A DNA stretch of 64,000 bases from RGIG6375 sp964472725 (GCA_964472725.1 CAYYLZ010000003.1:13583-77582), one strand, 5' to 3'; counted from the stretch's first letter, positions 15,256 to 24,337 are shown. Translations and numbers: made by a program. Notes: generated from the sequence alone by a model not told the origin.

Positions 15256-15990
15256 GTGGGCATATTTGGCAGAATGAAAAAGGAACTGTGCAAGGCGAAG
15301 CTGCCCCGCGCCTCTGCGGTTATCGTAGCTGCCGGCAGCTCGCGCCGAATGCAGGGAGTGGATAAGATATGCGTGGAGCTGGGCGGAAGCCCCGTTATTC
15401 TGCGCAGTATCGCGGCTTTTGAGGCCAGTCCCTTTATTGACGAAATAATCGTGGTCACACGCGAGGATTTGATACCGGTCGTTGGTCGGCTCTGTGCCGA
15501 TTTCGGTATGAAAAAGGTGCGCTGCGTGGTAAAGGGCGGCGAGAACCGGGTGGAGTCCGTGCAGCGGGGACTTATGCATATTTCCCGCGAAGCGGAGCTG
15601 GCTGCAATTCACGACGGCGCCCGTCCTCTTGTAACGCCTGAAGTCATAGAAAGAACCGTTACCCTTGCTGCCGAAACGGGTGCGGCCATTCCCGCCGTGC
15701 CGGTAAAGGACACCATAAAGCGAGCCGTGGACGGCGTAATATGCGCCACTCCCCAGCGCTCGGAGCTTTTCGCGGCGCAGACTCCGCAGATATTCAAAGC
15801 GGACGTGCTGAAAGCGGCGCTTACAAAGGTCACGGAGGAGCAGCTGGAAATAACCGACGACGCCTCTGCCGTGGAGCTGCTGGGCATGAGCGTCAGCATA
15901 GCCGAGGGCAACGAATGCAATATAAAGATAACCACTCAGGCCGACCTTATATTGGCCGAGGCCATACTTGAAAGGGGCACGATGGAATGA
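15256..15990 (+). CDS. ispD: 2-C-methyl-D-erythritol 4-phosphate cytidylyltransferase IspD
   Basis: 244 residues. IspD joins CTP and methylerythritol phosphate in the non-mevalonate isoprenoid pathway. The nucleotide-binding loop AAGSSRRMQG lies near residues 24-33, and the family motifs IHDGARPLV (about 118-126) and ITDDASAVE (about 199-207) are present. The GTG start at 15256 is preceded by CAGGAGGGGG; an ATG six codons later is the alternative. The last codons overlap the ispF start (ATGA), so the two consecutive pathway genes are translationally coupled. Confidence 0.95.
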   Translation: MGIFGRMKKELCKAKLPRASAVIVAAGSSRRMQGVDKICVELGGSPVILRSIAAFEASPFIDEIIVVTREDLIPVVGRLCADFGMKKVRCVVKGGENRVESVQRGLMHISREAELAAIHDGARPLVTPEVIERTVTLAAETGAAIPAVPVKDTIKRAVDGVICATPQRSELFAAQTPQIFKADVLKAALTKVTEEQLEITDDASAVELLGMSVSIAEGNECNIKITTQADLILAEAILERGTME

Positions 15991-16460
15991 GAATAGGCGA
16001 AGGCTACGACGTACACCGTCTTACTCCCGACCGTAAGCTGATACTCGGCGGAGTTGAAATACCCTGCGAAAAGGGGCTGATGGGTCATTCCGACGCGGAC
16101 GCTTTGCTCCACGCCCTTATGGACGCAATGCTGGGGGCGCTGGCGCTGGGGGATATAGGCAAGCATTTTCCCGACAGCGATGAGCGCTATAAGGGCATTG
16201 ACAGCCGTGAGCTTCTCCGCCATACCGCTAAGCTTATCTCGGAAAAGGGCTGGAAGCTGGGCAATGCCGATATGACCATAATCGCTCAGGCACCCAAGAT
16301 GGCGCCACATATTCAGACCATGCGGGAGAATATTGCCGCCGACCTTGATACGGACATAGACAATATTAGCGTGAAGGCCACCACGGAAGAAAAGCTGGGC
16401 TTCACGGGTGCGGGCGAAGGAATTGCCGCCCGTGCCGTTGTACTGCTCAGACGCATATAG
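15987..16460 (+). CDS. ispF: 2-C-methyl-D-erythritol 2,4-cyclodiphosphate synthase IspF
   Basis: 157 residues, the usual length. IspF cyclises CDP-methylerythritol phosphate later in the same pathway as IspD. The zinc ligands are in GEGYDVHRL (residues 5-13) and the HSDADALLHALMDA block; DIGKHFPDSD and the C-terminal TTEEKLGFTG are also typical. It overlaps ispD by four bases and is followed 16 bases later by engB. Confidence 0.97.
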   Translation: MRIGEGYDVHRLTPDRKLILGGVEIPCEKGLMGHSDADALLHALMDAMLGALALGDIGKHFPDSDERYKGIDSRELLRHTAKLISEKGWKLGNADMTIIAQAPKMAPHIQTMRENIAADLDTDIDNISVKATTEEKLGFTGAGEGIAARAVVLLRRI

Positions 16461-16476
16461 AGAGAAAGGCAAAGAC

Positions 16477-17061
16477 ATGAATTTTCAGAAAACAGAGTTT
16501 ATCACATCTGCCGTTAAAGAGGCGGATTTCATCAACGATGGCAAGCCCCAGATAGTTTTCGCGGGCCGCTCCAACGTAGGCAAGTCATCGGTTATAAACA
16601 CGCTGGTGCGCCGCAAGAATTTTGCCCGCGTGGGCGCTCAGCCTGGTAAGACCGTGCATATCAACTATTTCAGTATCGACGATACCATTTATCTTGCCGA
16701 TATCCCCGGATACGGCTACGCTAAGGTATCCCAGTCCGAGCGTGACCGCTGGGCGCGGCTCATGGAAACCTATTTTGCCCGCAGCGAGCTTATCACCGCA
16801 GGCTGCCTTATCGTTGACGCCCGCCATAAGCCCACCAAGGACGATATCACCATGGCAACGTGGTTCAAGAACGCTCAGTGCCCCATGATAGTTGTGGCGA
16901 ATAAGCTGGATAAGCTGAAAAAGAGCGAAATTGAGCCCAACCTCGCCCGTATCAGGGAGACTCTTGAACTTAGCGAGGAGGATACGCTGGTTCCCTTCTC
17001 TGCCGAGAAAGGAACAAACCGCGAGCTGCTTATCGCGGAAATCGAAAAGCGGTGCCGCTGA
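16477..17061 (+). CDS. engB: Ribosome biogenesis GTPase EngB (YsxC)
   Basis: 194 residues. EngB/YsxC is a small GTPase needed for assembly of the large ribosomal subunit. G1 is GRSNVGKSS (about residues 29-37), G3 is DIPGYG (about 73-78), G4 is NKLDK (about 141-145) and G5 is FSAEKG near 170. I chose the ATG after GAGAAAGGC; the frame extends upstream into ispF without a ribosome site. The stop overlaps the start of the site-2 protease gene. Confidence 0.95.
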   Translation: MNFQKTEFITSAVKEADFINDGKPQIVFAGRSNVGKSSVINTLVRRKNFARVGAQPGKTVHINYFSIDDTIYLADIPGYGYAKVSQSERDRWARLMETYFARSELITAGCLIVDARHKPTKDDITMATWFKNAQCPMIVVANKLDKLKKSEIEPNLARIRETLELSEEDTLVPFSAEKGTNRELLIAEIEKRCR

Positions 17062-17744
17062 TGAGCTTTGGCGAAGTCATGCGCAATATGGACTGGTCAT
17101 ATCTCCTTGACCTGCTCATATCTGTTATCCCCGCAGTTATCTGCATTACCATACATGAAATGAGCCACGGCCTTGCCGCGAAGCTCATGGGCGACAATAC
17201 CGCCGAAACTCAGCGCCGCCTCAGCCTGAACCCCCTGCGGCATATAGATCCGGCGGGACTTGTAATGCTGGTGGTGTTCAAAATAGGCTGGGCAAAGCCT
17301 GTGCCGGTGAACATGATGCGCTTCCGCAATCCCAAGGCAGGCATGGCGATAACAGCCTTGGCGGGGCCGGTGTCAAACTTTATTCTTGCCGCTTTTCTGC
17401 TGTTTGTGCGAGGACTTATAACCCTGCCTCTGGCCAAATATGGATGGGGCATGACGGCTCTTGAGATTTTTGATACCACCGCATATCTCAGCATCTGTCT
17501 TGGCCTGTTTAACCTTATCCCACTGCCTCCCATGGACGGCTCAAAGGTGTTGTTTTCCTTCCTGCCGGACAGAATTTACATGAAGCTGATGCGCTATGAG
17601 CGCTACGGTATGATAGTTATAATCATCGTTATGCTTTCGGGTATAGTGGATAAGCCCCTTAATACCGTGACATATTTCTTCTTTGATAAGCTGTTCCTGC
17701 TGGTGCAGGCGGGCTTTGATATAGTTGTAAAGTTATTTTTGTAA
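17061..17744 (+). CDS. Site-2 protease-like M50 membrane metallopeptidase
   Basis: 227 residues with about five membrane segments. The zinc-binding HEMSH motif (about residues 33-37) is in the first membrane segment and the third metal ligand in NLIPLPPMDGSKVL (about 148-161), the hallmark arrangement of family M50. There is no PDZ domain, so it belongs to the short YwhC/Rip3-like group rather than RseP. The substrate is unknown. The start at 17061 overlaps the engB stop; an in-frame GTG at 17052 is an alternative. scpA follows 17 bases downstream. Confidence 0.88.
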   Translation: MSFGEVMRNMDWSYLLDLLISVIPAVICITIHEMSHGLAAKLMGDNTAETQRRLSLNPLRHIDPAGLVMLVVFKIGWAKPVPVNMMRFRNPKAGMAITALAGPVSNFILAAFLLFVRGLITLPLAKYGWGMTALEIFDTTAYLSICLGLFNLIPLPPMDGSKVLFSFLPDRIYMKLMRYERYGMIVIIIVMLSGIVDKPLNTVTYFFFDKLFLLVQAGFDIVVKLFL

Positions 17745-17761
17745 GTGAAAGAAGTGTTGGA

Positions 17762-18541
17762 GTGGACGAACTGAAGTTCCATCTTGACGGCATAGTCAAG
17801 ACCAAAAATGAATATACCGATTTCGACGGCCCTCTTGAGCTGATACTCCAGCTTCTCAGCAAGAACAAGATAGAGATAAAGGATATCCGTATCGCTCTTA
17901 TTCTGGAGCAGTATCTGGAATATCTGGAGCAGATGAAGAAGCTTGACCTTGAGATAGCCAGTGAATTCGTGGAGATGGCTTCTCATCTTATGTATATAAA
18001 GGCAAAGACAGTCCTTGCGGGCGCGGAGCCTGTGGAGGAAATGGACGAGCTTAAAAACTCCCTTGAGGAGCTGCAGCGCCGCCGTGAATATGAGCGGGTA
18101 AAGCTCATGGCGGATAAGCTGGCGCTGCTGGCGGGACGAGGCGAGGGCATTTACGTTAAAAATCCCGAGCCGCTGGGCAAGGAACGTGGCTACCGCTACG
18201 CCCACGACCTTGAGGAAATGCGCACCGCCTTGCTCGCCATACTCAGCCGCGAGGTGGAGCGTCCCGGAATTCCGGAGAATTTTACCGCCCCGGCGAAGCT
18301 GGTGTACCCCATCGGCGAGAAGTCCGAGGAGATAATGCTGAAAATGAAGGTTCAGCGCAGGGTGAAGGTTACCGAGCTTTTCAAGGGCGCGTCCGGACGC
18401 TCGGAGCTGGTGGCGTCCTTTATCGCCGTGCTTGAGCTTTGCAGAAGCGGAAGCATAGTGCTTACCGAGGAGGACGGCGAGTTTATCGCCGAGGCCGCCG
18501 AGGAAACTGTGGAAGAGAGAGGTTCTGACAATGGAACATGA
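17762..18541 (+). CDS. scpA: Segregation and condensation protein A (kleisin)
   Basis: 259 residues from a GTG start. ScpA bridges the heads of the SMC dimer and, with ScpB, forms the bacterial condensin. The N-terminal part (FDGPLELILQLLSKNKIEIKDI, split over residues 21-42) is the conserved SMC-neck binding region; the C-terminal winged helix (KVTELFKGASGRSELVASFI, near 205-225) contacts the SMC cap. It overlaps scpB by 11 bases. The partner smc gene lies in this window at 46955. Confidence 0.93.
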   Translation: MDELKFHLDGIVKTKNEYTDFDGPLELILQLLSKNKIEIKDIRIALILEQYLEYLEQMKKLDLEIASEFVEMASHLMYIKAKTVLAGAEPVEEMDELKNSLEELQRRREYERVKLMADKLALLAGRGEGIYVKNPEPLGKERGYRYAHDLEEMRTALLAILSREVERPGIPENFTAPAKLVYPIGEKSEEIMLKMKVQRRVKVTELFKGASGRSELVASFIAVLELCRSGSIVLTEEDGEFIAEAAEETVEERGSDNGT

Positions 18542-19103
18542 AATAGACTCCATTCTTGAGAGTGTACTTTTCGCCTCCGGCGACCCCATGCCGGTCAGTC
18601 GTCTTTGCGCGCTGCTGGATAAGGAAGAGGAGGAAATAATGGAAGCGGCTCAGCGCCTTGCCGACGGCTATTCCTTTGAGCGCCGCGGCATACGCCTGCT
18701 CCGCCTGGAGGACAGTCTGCAGCTCTGCTCCGCCCCGGAGAACGGAGAATATGTGCGCCGTGCCCTTGAGGCGAGAAAGCCGCCTCGTCTTTCCGCGGCG
18801 GCTATGGAAGTGCTGACCATAGTGGCCTACTTCCAGCCCGTCACAAAGACCTATATCGAGCAGATACGCGGCGTGGACAGCTCCTATACAGTAGGGCTGC
18901 TTGTTGACCGCGAGCTTATCGAACCCTGCGGCAGACTGGACGTTCCCGGTCGCCCCACCATATACCGCACCACCCCCGGCTTCCTGCGGGCATTTGGTCT
19001 TTCCTCTTTGGACGACCTGCCCGAGCAGGCGGAGCTTCCTCAGAATGTTCTTATGACAGGTACTGCTCCCGGTGAAATGCAGATGACCCTGCCCGAGGTG
19101 TGA
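18531..19103 (+). CDS. scpB: Segregation and condensation protein B
   Basis: 190 residues, two winged-helix domains. ScpB dimerises and binds the middle of ScpA in the SMC complex. Typical segments are SILESVLFASGDPMPVSRL (residues 5-23), ALEARKPPRLSAAAMEVLTI (about 80-99), VDSSYTVGLLVDRELIEPCG (about 117-136) and the RPTIYRTTPGFLRAFGL block. The start lies inside the scpA end, so the pair is translationally coupled. Confidence 0.95.
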   Translation: MEHEIDSILESVLFASGDPMPVSRLCALLDKEEEEIMEAAQRLADGYSFERRGIRLLRLEDSLQLCSAPENGEYVRRALEARKPPRLSAAAMEVLTIVAYFQPVTKTYIEQIRGVDSSYTVGLLVDRELIEPCGRLDVPGRPTIYRTTPGFLRAFGLSSLDDLPEQAELPQNVLMTGTAPGEMQMTLPEV

Positions 19104-19109
19104 TAAAAT

Positions 19110-19742
19110 ATGGTTGCTTTGTGCATAATAATGGCTGTGCTGCTTCTTATAGTCATTATCCTTCTTATCCCGGTAGGTGCCGAGGCGGAATATGACGAAC
19201 CGGGCGTGACCCTGTGGCTGCGTATCGGTGCGTTCAGAAAGATACTTTATCCCCGCCCGCCTAAGCCCGAGGGTGATGAGAAGCCCCCCAAGAAAAAGAA
19301 GAAGGAAAAAGAGCCTAAGGAAGAGAAACCTAAAAAGGGCGGCACTTTGCAGCTCATAATGGAGCTTATTCCCGTGGGCATTGAAGCGCTGGGCAGATTC
19401 AAACGCAGCCTTATAATAAAGAAGCTGAAATTGTATTTCTGCTTCGGCGGCGACGACCCTGCCAAGGTGGCCATGAGCTTCGGCGGAGCAAGCGCCGGAG
19501 CGGGCATGATAGTGCCCCTGCTGCAGCAGAACTTCCGCATAAAGGAGATGGATATCCGAAACAGCGTGGATTTCACCTCCGCCGAGACCCGGGTGTACGC
19601 CCATGCGGATATTCGCATAAGACCCATAACCGTTCTCGCCATTGCCCTGGCGGCAGGCGTGAAGGTACTGAAGATATTCATACGCAGAAAAAAAGAGGCC
19701 AAGGCTGTGCAGCCGGTGGCTGAAGCTGAGAAAGGACGATAA
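19110..19742 (+). CDS. DUF2953 family membrane-anchored protein
   Basis: 210 residues. A single N-terminal membrane segment (about 2-24) is followed by a beta-strand pair (EAEYDEPGVTLWLRIG), then a strongly basic, proline- and lysine-rich linker (about residues 48-78) and the conserved C-terminal region characteristic of DUF2953 (LYFCFGGDDPAKVAMSFG near 112-129, AHADIRIRPITVL near 170-182). The function is unknown; in spore-forming Firmicutes these genes commonly sit next to ytfJ, as here. The linker resembles a flexible cytoplasmic spacer or nucleic-acid-binding stretch. Confidence 0.78.
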   Translation: MVALCIIMAVLLLIVIILLIPVGAEAEYDEPGVTLWLRIGAFRKILYPRPPKPEGDEKPPKKKKKEKEPKEEKPKKGGTLQLIMELIPVGIEALGRFKRSLIIKKLKLYFCFGGDDPAKVAMSFGGASAGAGMIVPLLQQNFRIKEMDIRNSVDFTSAETRVYAHADIRIRPITVLAIALAAGVKVLKIFIRRKKEAKAVQPVAEAEKGR

Positions 19743-19745
19743 ATT

Positions 19746-20147
19746 ATGGAAAAGCATCCTATCGGTGAATTAATGGAGACCACTATGAGCAAAATACGGG
19801 AGATGGTGGACGTGAACACCATCGTCGGCACTCCCATCAAGACCGATGACGGGATAACTCTTATTCCCGTATCCAAGGTCAGCTTCGGCTTTGCCTCCGG
19901 CGGCTCTGATTTTCAGACCAAGAATACTCAGGCCGGCAGCGCCAATTTCGGCGGCGGCAGCGGAGCGGGAGTGAATATATCTCCCGTGGCGTTTCTTGTT
20001 GTAAAGGACGGTAACGTAAAGATGATCAGCGCTCAGCCCAATCCCCCCAGCGGAATTGAGAAGGTCGTTGAGGCCGTTCCCGAGATAATCGACAAGGTCA
20101 AGGAGATCATCCCTCAGAAAAAGGATGAAGAGGCAGATGCTATCTAA
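19746..20147 (+). CDS. GerW/YtfJ family sporulation protein
   Basis: 133 residues. The YtfJ/GerW signature is clear: MEKHPIGELMETTMSKIREM at the N-terminus, then VDVNTIVGTPI, ITLIPVSKVSFGFASGGSDF and a glycine-rich GGGSGAGVNISPVAFLV segment. In Bacillus the orthologue is needed for normal spore germination. Its presence suggests a spore-forming ancestor or spore-forming ability. It lies 3 bases after the DUF2953 gene and overlaps the start of the following carboxypeptidase by 23 bases. Confidence 0.9.
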   Translation: MEKHPIGELMETTMSKIREMVDVNTIVGTPIKTDDGITLIPVSKVSFGFASGGSDFQTKNTQAGSANFGGGSGAGVNISPVAFLVVKDGNVKMISAQPNPPSGIEKVVEAVPEIIDKVKEIIPQKKDEEADAI

Positions 20148-21294
20148 AATCATTGGGCGCTTCACCGCGCTGTTTTTGCTGACGGCAATCGCCCTCGGCA
20201 GCGTAACGGTGAGTGCCCGCGCCGCCCAACCCACCGTATCCGCGGAGGCCTGCGTTCTCATGGACGCTGAAAGCGGCACAATAATATACGAAAAGAACCC
20301 GGACAGCCGTATGCTCATTGCCAGCACTACCAAGATAATGACGGCACTGGTAGCCCTTGAGCACGGTTCCCCAGACGATGTGGTGGAGATCAAGCGGGAA
20401 TGGACAACGGTGGAGGGTTCCTCCATGGGACTTGCTCCCGGCGAGTTCTGCACCCTGCGGGAGCTTCTTTACGGCTTGCTCCTTGCGTCCGGCAACGATG
20501 CCGGTGTGGCAGTTGCCTGCCATACGGCGGGCAGCGAGGAGGCCTTTGCTCAGCTGATGAACGAAAAAGCGGCCGAGCTGGGTATGGAGAATTCCCACTT
20601 TGCAAATCCTCACGGACTTGACCACGAAGCCCATTACTCCACGGCACGGGATATGGCGATACTCGCCGCCGCTGCCATGGATAATGCCGAGCTGGCGCTT
20701 ATCGCCTCCACCAGCGAGGTGCGCCTGTCGCAGAACCGGTATTTTTCCAATCATAACAAGCTGCTTCGCCAGTGCGAGGGCTGCATCGGACTTAAAACCG
20801 GCTACACCTCAAAGGCGGGACGGACGCTGGTTTCCGTCTGCGAGCGAAACGGTACGCGGCTTATCTGCGTGACCCTTAAGGATGGCGACGATTGGGCCGA
20901 CCATGCAAAGCTTTATGATTGGGGCTTTGAATATTACGAAAACCTTACTGTAACAAATACTGCAGATGTGCTGTATACTCTGCCTCTCATTTCCGGAGGA
21001 AACGAGAAGGTCGGAGTGAGTGCCGGAGTGCAGCTGCGCCTTTTTGTAGAAAAGGGCGCGGAGATAGAGCTGTCGCCCAGCCTGCCCCGATTTGCCTATG
21101 CCGGACTTGAAAAAGGAGAGCAGGTGGGCTGGTTGAATATCTACGCTGACGGCGAGCCGGCTGCCAAAGTGCCGCTGGTCTGCGCCGAGGACGCATTGGT
21201 GGACGAGTCTGTTCCGCTGAACTTCTGGGAGCGCGTCCGCTGGGCGTGGTATATTGGCAATAAATACAGCACTTGGGGAAATATGAATATATAA
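20125..21294 (+). CDS. D-alanyl-D-alanine carboxypeptidase (DacF-type, family S11)
   Basis: 389 residues. An N-terminal signal peptide (about 1-33, ending SARA) directs export. The penicillin-binding motifs are STTK (catalytic serine, near residue 66), SGND (near 120) and KTG (near 221). It removes the terminal D-alanine from peptidoglycan side chains. A C-terminal beta domain (about 275-370) and a hydrophobic-amphipathic end (NFWERVRWAWYIGNKY) fit membrane attachment as in DacA/DacF. Overlap with the gerW gene suggests co-expression, possibly in sporulation, but no sporulation promoter is assigned here. An alternative ATG four codons downstream also has a purine-rich site. Confidence 0.9.
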   Translation: MKRQMLSKIIGRFTALFLLTAIALGSVTVSARAAQPTVSAEACVLMDAESGTIIYEKNPDSRMLIASTTKIMTALVALEHGSPDDVVEIKREWTTVEGSSMGLAPGEFCTLRELLYGLLLASGNDAGVAVACHTAGSEEAFAQLMNEKAAELGMENSHFANPHGLDHEAHYSTARDMAILAAAAMDNAELALIASTSEVRLSQNRYFSNHNKLLRQCEGCIGLKTGYTSKAGRTLVSVCERNGTRLICVTLKDGDDWADHAKLYDWGFEYYENLTVTNTADVLYTLPLISGGNEKVGVSAGVQLRLFVEKGAEIELSPSLPRFAYAGLEKGEQVGWLNIYADGEPAAKVPLVCAEDALVDESVPLNFWERVRWAWYIGNKYSTWGNMNI

Positions 21295-21297
21295 TGT

Positions 21298-21321
21298 ATG
21301 GAGCGCCGACGGGCGCTCCAT
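21298..21321 (+). terminator. Hairpin after the carboxypeptidase gene
   Basis: Perfect 10-base stem ATGGAGCGCC with GGCGCTCCAT, four-base loop. There is no T run after it, so it may be a weak terminator or an RNA-stability hairpin. Confidence 0.5.
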
Positions 21322-21353
21322 GTAAGCTGTCTTAACACGAAAGGAATGACGCT

Positions 21354-22085
21354 ATGGAATCCCAGCGCCTGCAAAAGATAATAGCCGAGGCGGGCATTGC
21401 TTCCCGCCGTGAGGCGGAGCGCCTTATTGAGGCCGGACGAGTAAAGGTCAACGGCGAGGTGGCCTATATCGGCATGAAGGCCAACCTTGACTGGGACCTC
21501 ATCGAGGTGGACGGCAAGAGCATAGAGGGTAGGGAAGAACTGGTTTACATAATGCTCAATAAGCCCCGTGGCTACGTCACTACCATGAAGGACGAGCGAG
21601 GCAGAAAGACCGTTGCCGAGCTTGTTGCCGACTGCGGCGCGAGAGTCTACCCTGTAGGCCGCCTTGATATGAACTCCGAGGGTCTGCTCATAATGACCAA
21701 CGACGGACAGGCGGCAAACCGCATGGCTCACCCCTCGGGAAACGTGCTAAAAACCTACCATGTAAAGGTGGAGGGCGAGAACATCGACGCCAAGATACCA
21801 ATGCTGGAAAGCCCCATGACCGTGGACGGCGTACGCTACGCCGGTGCGAAAGTAAAGGTGCTGGAGCATATCGAGGGCCGCGCAAGGCTGGCTATGACCA
21901 TATCCGAGGGCAAGAACCACGAAATAAGAAACATGTGTGCCGCCGTTGAGCTGGAGGTGCTGCGCCTTAAGCGCGTCACCGAGGGCAAGCTGGAGCTTGG
22001 CGCTCTCAAATACGGTCAGTGGCGCTATCTCACTTCCCAGGAGATAACCTACGTAAAGAGCCTTGGCAATAAGAATGAGAAATAA
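21354..22085 (+). CDS. rluB: Large-subunit rRNA pseudouridine synthase RluB-type
   Basis: 243 residues. An N-terminal S4 RNA-binding domain (LQKIIAEAGIASRREAERLI, residues 4-23) is followed by the RsuA/RluB catalytic domain with the active aspartate in VGRLDMNSEGLLIMTND (about 101-117). RluB-type enzymes modify a uridine in domain V of 23S rRNA; orthology to RluB rather than RsuA is based on length and on its position after scpAB, which is usual in Firmicutes. The ATG follows CGAAAGGAATG. A terminator follows. Confidence 0.85.
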   Translation: MESQRLQKIIAEAGIASRREAERLIEAGRVKVNGEVAYIGMKANLDWDLIEVDGKSIEGREELVYIMLNKPRGYVTTMKDERGRKTVAELVADCGARVYPVGRLDMNSEGLLIMTNDGQAANRMAHPSGNVLKTYHVKVEGENIDAKIPMLESPMTVDGVRYAGAKVKVLEHIEGRARLAMTISEGKNHEIRNMCAAVELEVLRLKRVTEGKLELGALKYGQWRYLTSQEITYVKSLGNKNEK

Positions 22086-22090
22086 AGATG

Positions 22091-22117
22091 AAGGCAGCGG
22101 TTTCCCGCTGCCTTTGT
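22091..22117 (+). terminator. Terminator after rluB
   Basis: Stem AAGGCAGCGG with CCGCTGCCTT, loop TTTC, followed by TTTGTT; it ends the ispD-to-rluB block. Confidence 0.8.
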
Positions 22118-22177
22118 TGCGTAATGGGACAAAAATGCCGGAATTGCAGGAAGTGAAAAATAAAATTGCAAAATCTC

Positions 22178-22206
22178 TTGCAAATATTCGAGAGTTGTAA
22201 TAAAAT
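22178..22206 (+). promoter_or_regulatory. Promoter of the RpiR-type regulator gene
   Basis: TTGCAA, 17-base spacer, TAAAAT, about 40 bases before the start codon. Several TTGCA repeats lie around it and could be regulator contacts. Confidence 0.65.
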
Positions 22207-22245
22207 CTGCAATATAAATCCCATTATATGAAAGGGGTAAGGCGA

Positions 22246-23109
22246 ATGGAAAAGGACATTCTTGCCGCCATAGAAGAAAAAAAGAGCGGCTTTTCAAAGG
22301 GACAGTTCAGAATTGCGAAATATATAGAGGAAAACTTCGACAAGGCCGCGTTCATGACGGCTGCGAAGCTGGGTAAAACCGCCGGAGTAAGCGAGTCCAC
22401 CGTGGTGCGTTTCGCATCGGAATTGGGCTTTGAGGGTTACCCCGAAATGCGCCTTGCCCTGCAGGATATGATACGCAACCGCCTTACCAGCGTTCAGCGT
22501 ATCGAGGTGGCCAAAACCGTCATGGGCGATAAGGACACCTTCTCCGCGGTGCTTCAGTCCGACGTTGAGAAGATAATGCTCACCATGGAGTCCGTGGACA
22601 GAGATATGTTCGACAGCGCCGTAAAGCAGATAGTAAACGCCGAGCATGTTTATATAGTAGGTACCCGCACCAGCGCTCCTTTGGCTGCGTTCATGGGCTT
22701 TTATTTCAACCTCATGCTGCGGGATGTAAAGGTGGTTCAGCAGAACTCCGCCAATGAGCTGCTGGAGCAGATAATGCATATCGGCAGAAACGATGTGCTC
22801 ATTGGCCTCAGCTTCCCCCGTTATTCCAAGCGCACCGTGAAGGCGGTTCGCTTCGCCAAGGATATGGGCGCCTCCGTTATCGCTATAACCGACGCCGAAA
22901 GCTCTCCCATTGCAAGAGAGGCCGAGACCTGCCTTTACGCCAAGAGCGACATGGTCTCCTTTGTTGACTCCCTTGTAGGCCCCCTGAGCCTTATCAACGC
23001 TCTTATCGTTGCCGTGGGCACGGAAACTCACGAAAATCTCTCCGAGACCTTCACCGAGCTGGAGCGTGTCTGGGACGAGTACGACGTTTATGTGAAGAAT
23101 GAAAGCTGA
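22246..23109 (+). CDS. MurR/RpiR-family transcriptional regulator
   Basis: 287 residues. The N-terminal HTH_6 domain (about 1-80) has its recognition helix in SESTVVRFASELGFEGYPE; a SIS sugar-phosphate-binding domain (about 125-260) contains YIVGTRTSAPLA and VLIGLSFPRYSKRTV. Such regulators sense phosphosugars and control carbohydrate genes. No sugar catabolic gene is adjacent: the next gene, overlapping by 11 bases, is a BaiN-type flavoprotein. The start at 22246 follows AAAGGGGTAAGG. Confidence 0.85.
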   Translation: MEKDILAAIEEKKSGFSKGQFRIAKYIEENFDKAAFMTAAKLGKTAGVSESTVVRFASELGFEGYPEMRLALQDMIRNRLTSVQRIEVAKTVMGDKDTFSAVLQSDVEKIMLTMESVDRDMFDSAVKQIVNAEHVYIVGTRTSAPLAAFMGFYFNLMLRDVKVVQQNSANELLEQIMHIGRNDVLIGLSFPRYSKRTVKAVRFAKDMGASVIAITDAESSPIAREAETCLYAKSDMVSFVDSLVGPLSLINALIVAVGTETHENLSETFTELERVWDEYDVYVKNES

Positions 23110-24337
23110 TATAGTTGTAATAGGCGCGGGCGCAGCCGGACTTATGGCTGCCATAAGCGCAGCCGAGCTGGGCGCGGAGGTTCTCATCGTTGAGAAAAAC
23201 GACCGCGCGGGCGTAAAGCTGCGCATAACCGGCAAGGGTCGCTGCAATGTGGCAAATAACTGTAGCGAGTCTGAGGTTATGAAGAATATTACCCGCAATG
23301 AGAAATTCATGTTCAGCGCTCTGCGTGGATTTTCGCCTGCCGACGCAATGGAGTTTTTCGAGCGGATAGGCGTTCCCCTTAAGACCGAGCGCGGCAACCG
23401 AGTGTTCCCGGTGTCCGATAAGGCTGCCGACGTAGCCGAAGCGCTGGATAATTACGGCGCAAGTCTGGGCGTAAAGCGTATAAAGGGCCGCGTAACGGGT
23501 ATAAAGATTATGGACGGCACTGTCTGCGGCGTGAAAACCCCCGTGGGCGAGATAAGCTGCCGCCGGGTCATTATGGCCACCGGCGGCGTGAGCTATCCCA
23601 AGACGGGCGCCACCGGCGAGGGATATACTATGGCGAAGTCCGTGGGACACAGCGTTGTGGAGCCGGAGGCGTCTTTGGTGCCGCTGGTATCCCCCGACGA
23701 ATTCTGCCCCGCCATGCAGGGCCTCAGCCTGCGAAACGTGCGTCTTACTCTTACCGGCTCCAAAAGCGGTAAGCTTTTTGAGGATTTCGGCGAAATGCAG
23801 TTCACACATTTCGGCGTCACAGGCCCATTGATACTCTCCGCCAGCGCCCACATGGGCAGAAAAAGCGGCGAAGAATATATGATAAGCCTCGACCTGAAGC
23901 CCGCGCTGGACGAAAAGGCGCTGGACGCGCGTATCCTCCGTGACTTCTCGGAGCAGGTCAACAAGGATTTTGCCAATGCTCTCGGCGGCCTTGCGCCCCG
24001 ACTGCTTATCCCGGTGCTCATAGAGCGCTCGGGTATAGACCCTCACAGTAAGGTCAATTCCATAACCCGCGAGCAGCGTCAGGCGCTGCTGCGGCTTTTC
24101 AAGGAGTTTACCGTCCGCATCTCCGGCAAGCGTCCGGTGGACGAGGCGGTAATAACCTCCGGCGGCGTGGCCACCGGAGAAATAAAGCCTGCCACAATGG
24201 AGTCCCGTATCCTGCCCGGCCTGTATTTCGCCGGTGAGGTCATAGACGTGGACGCCTATACGGGCGGCTTCAATCTGCAGATAGCATGGTCAACGGCTTA
24301 TGCCGCGGGAAAAAGCGCGGCGGAGAGCCTTTGGTGA
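23099..24337 (+). CDS. BaiN/RdsA (HI0933-like) family FAD-dependent oxidoreductase
   Basis: 412 residues. The dinucleotide-binding motif VIGAGAAGLMAAISA is at residues 6-20, followed by the family block LRITGKGRCNVANN (about 41-54). VIMATGGVSYPKTGATGEGY lies near 158-177 and the C-terminal FAD-binding GLYFAGEVIDVDAYTGGFN near 379-397. Members are flavoproteins of mostly unknown substrate; some take part in bile acid dehydroxylation, but this gene lacks the bai context and sits beside cmk, the common housekeeping position. It overlaps the regulator gene upstream and precedes cmk by 27 bases. Confidence 0.88.
   Translation: MKADIVVIGAGAAGLMAAISAAELGAEVLIVEKNDRAGVKLRITGKGRCNVANNCSESEVMKNITRNEKFMFSALRGFSPADAMEFFERIGVPLKTERGNRVFPVSDKAADVAEALDNYGASLGVKRIKGRVTGIKIMDGTVCGVKTPVGEISCRRVIMATGGVSYPKTGATGEGYTMAKSVGHSVVEPEASLVPLVSPDEFCPAMQGLSLRNVRLTLTGSKSGKLFEDFGEMQFTHFGVTGPLILSASAHMGRKSGEEYMISLDLKPALDEKALDARILRDFSEQVNKDFANALGGLAPRLLIPVLIERSGIDPHSKVNSITREQRQALLRLFKEFTVRISGKRPVDEAVITSGGVATGEIKPATMESRILPGLYFAGEVIDVDAYTGGFNLQIAWSTAYAAGKSAAESLW

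Noticed and set aside
21298..21321. Strong intrinsic terminator after the carboxypeptidase gene
   Set aside because: The stem is perfect but no T run follows, so it is listed only as a hairpin with reduced confidence.
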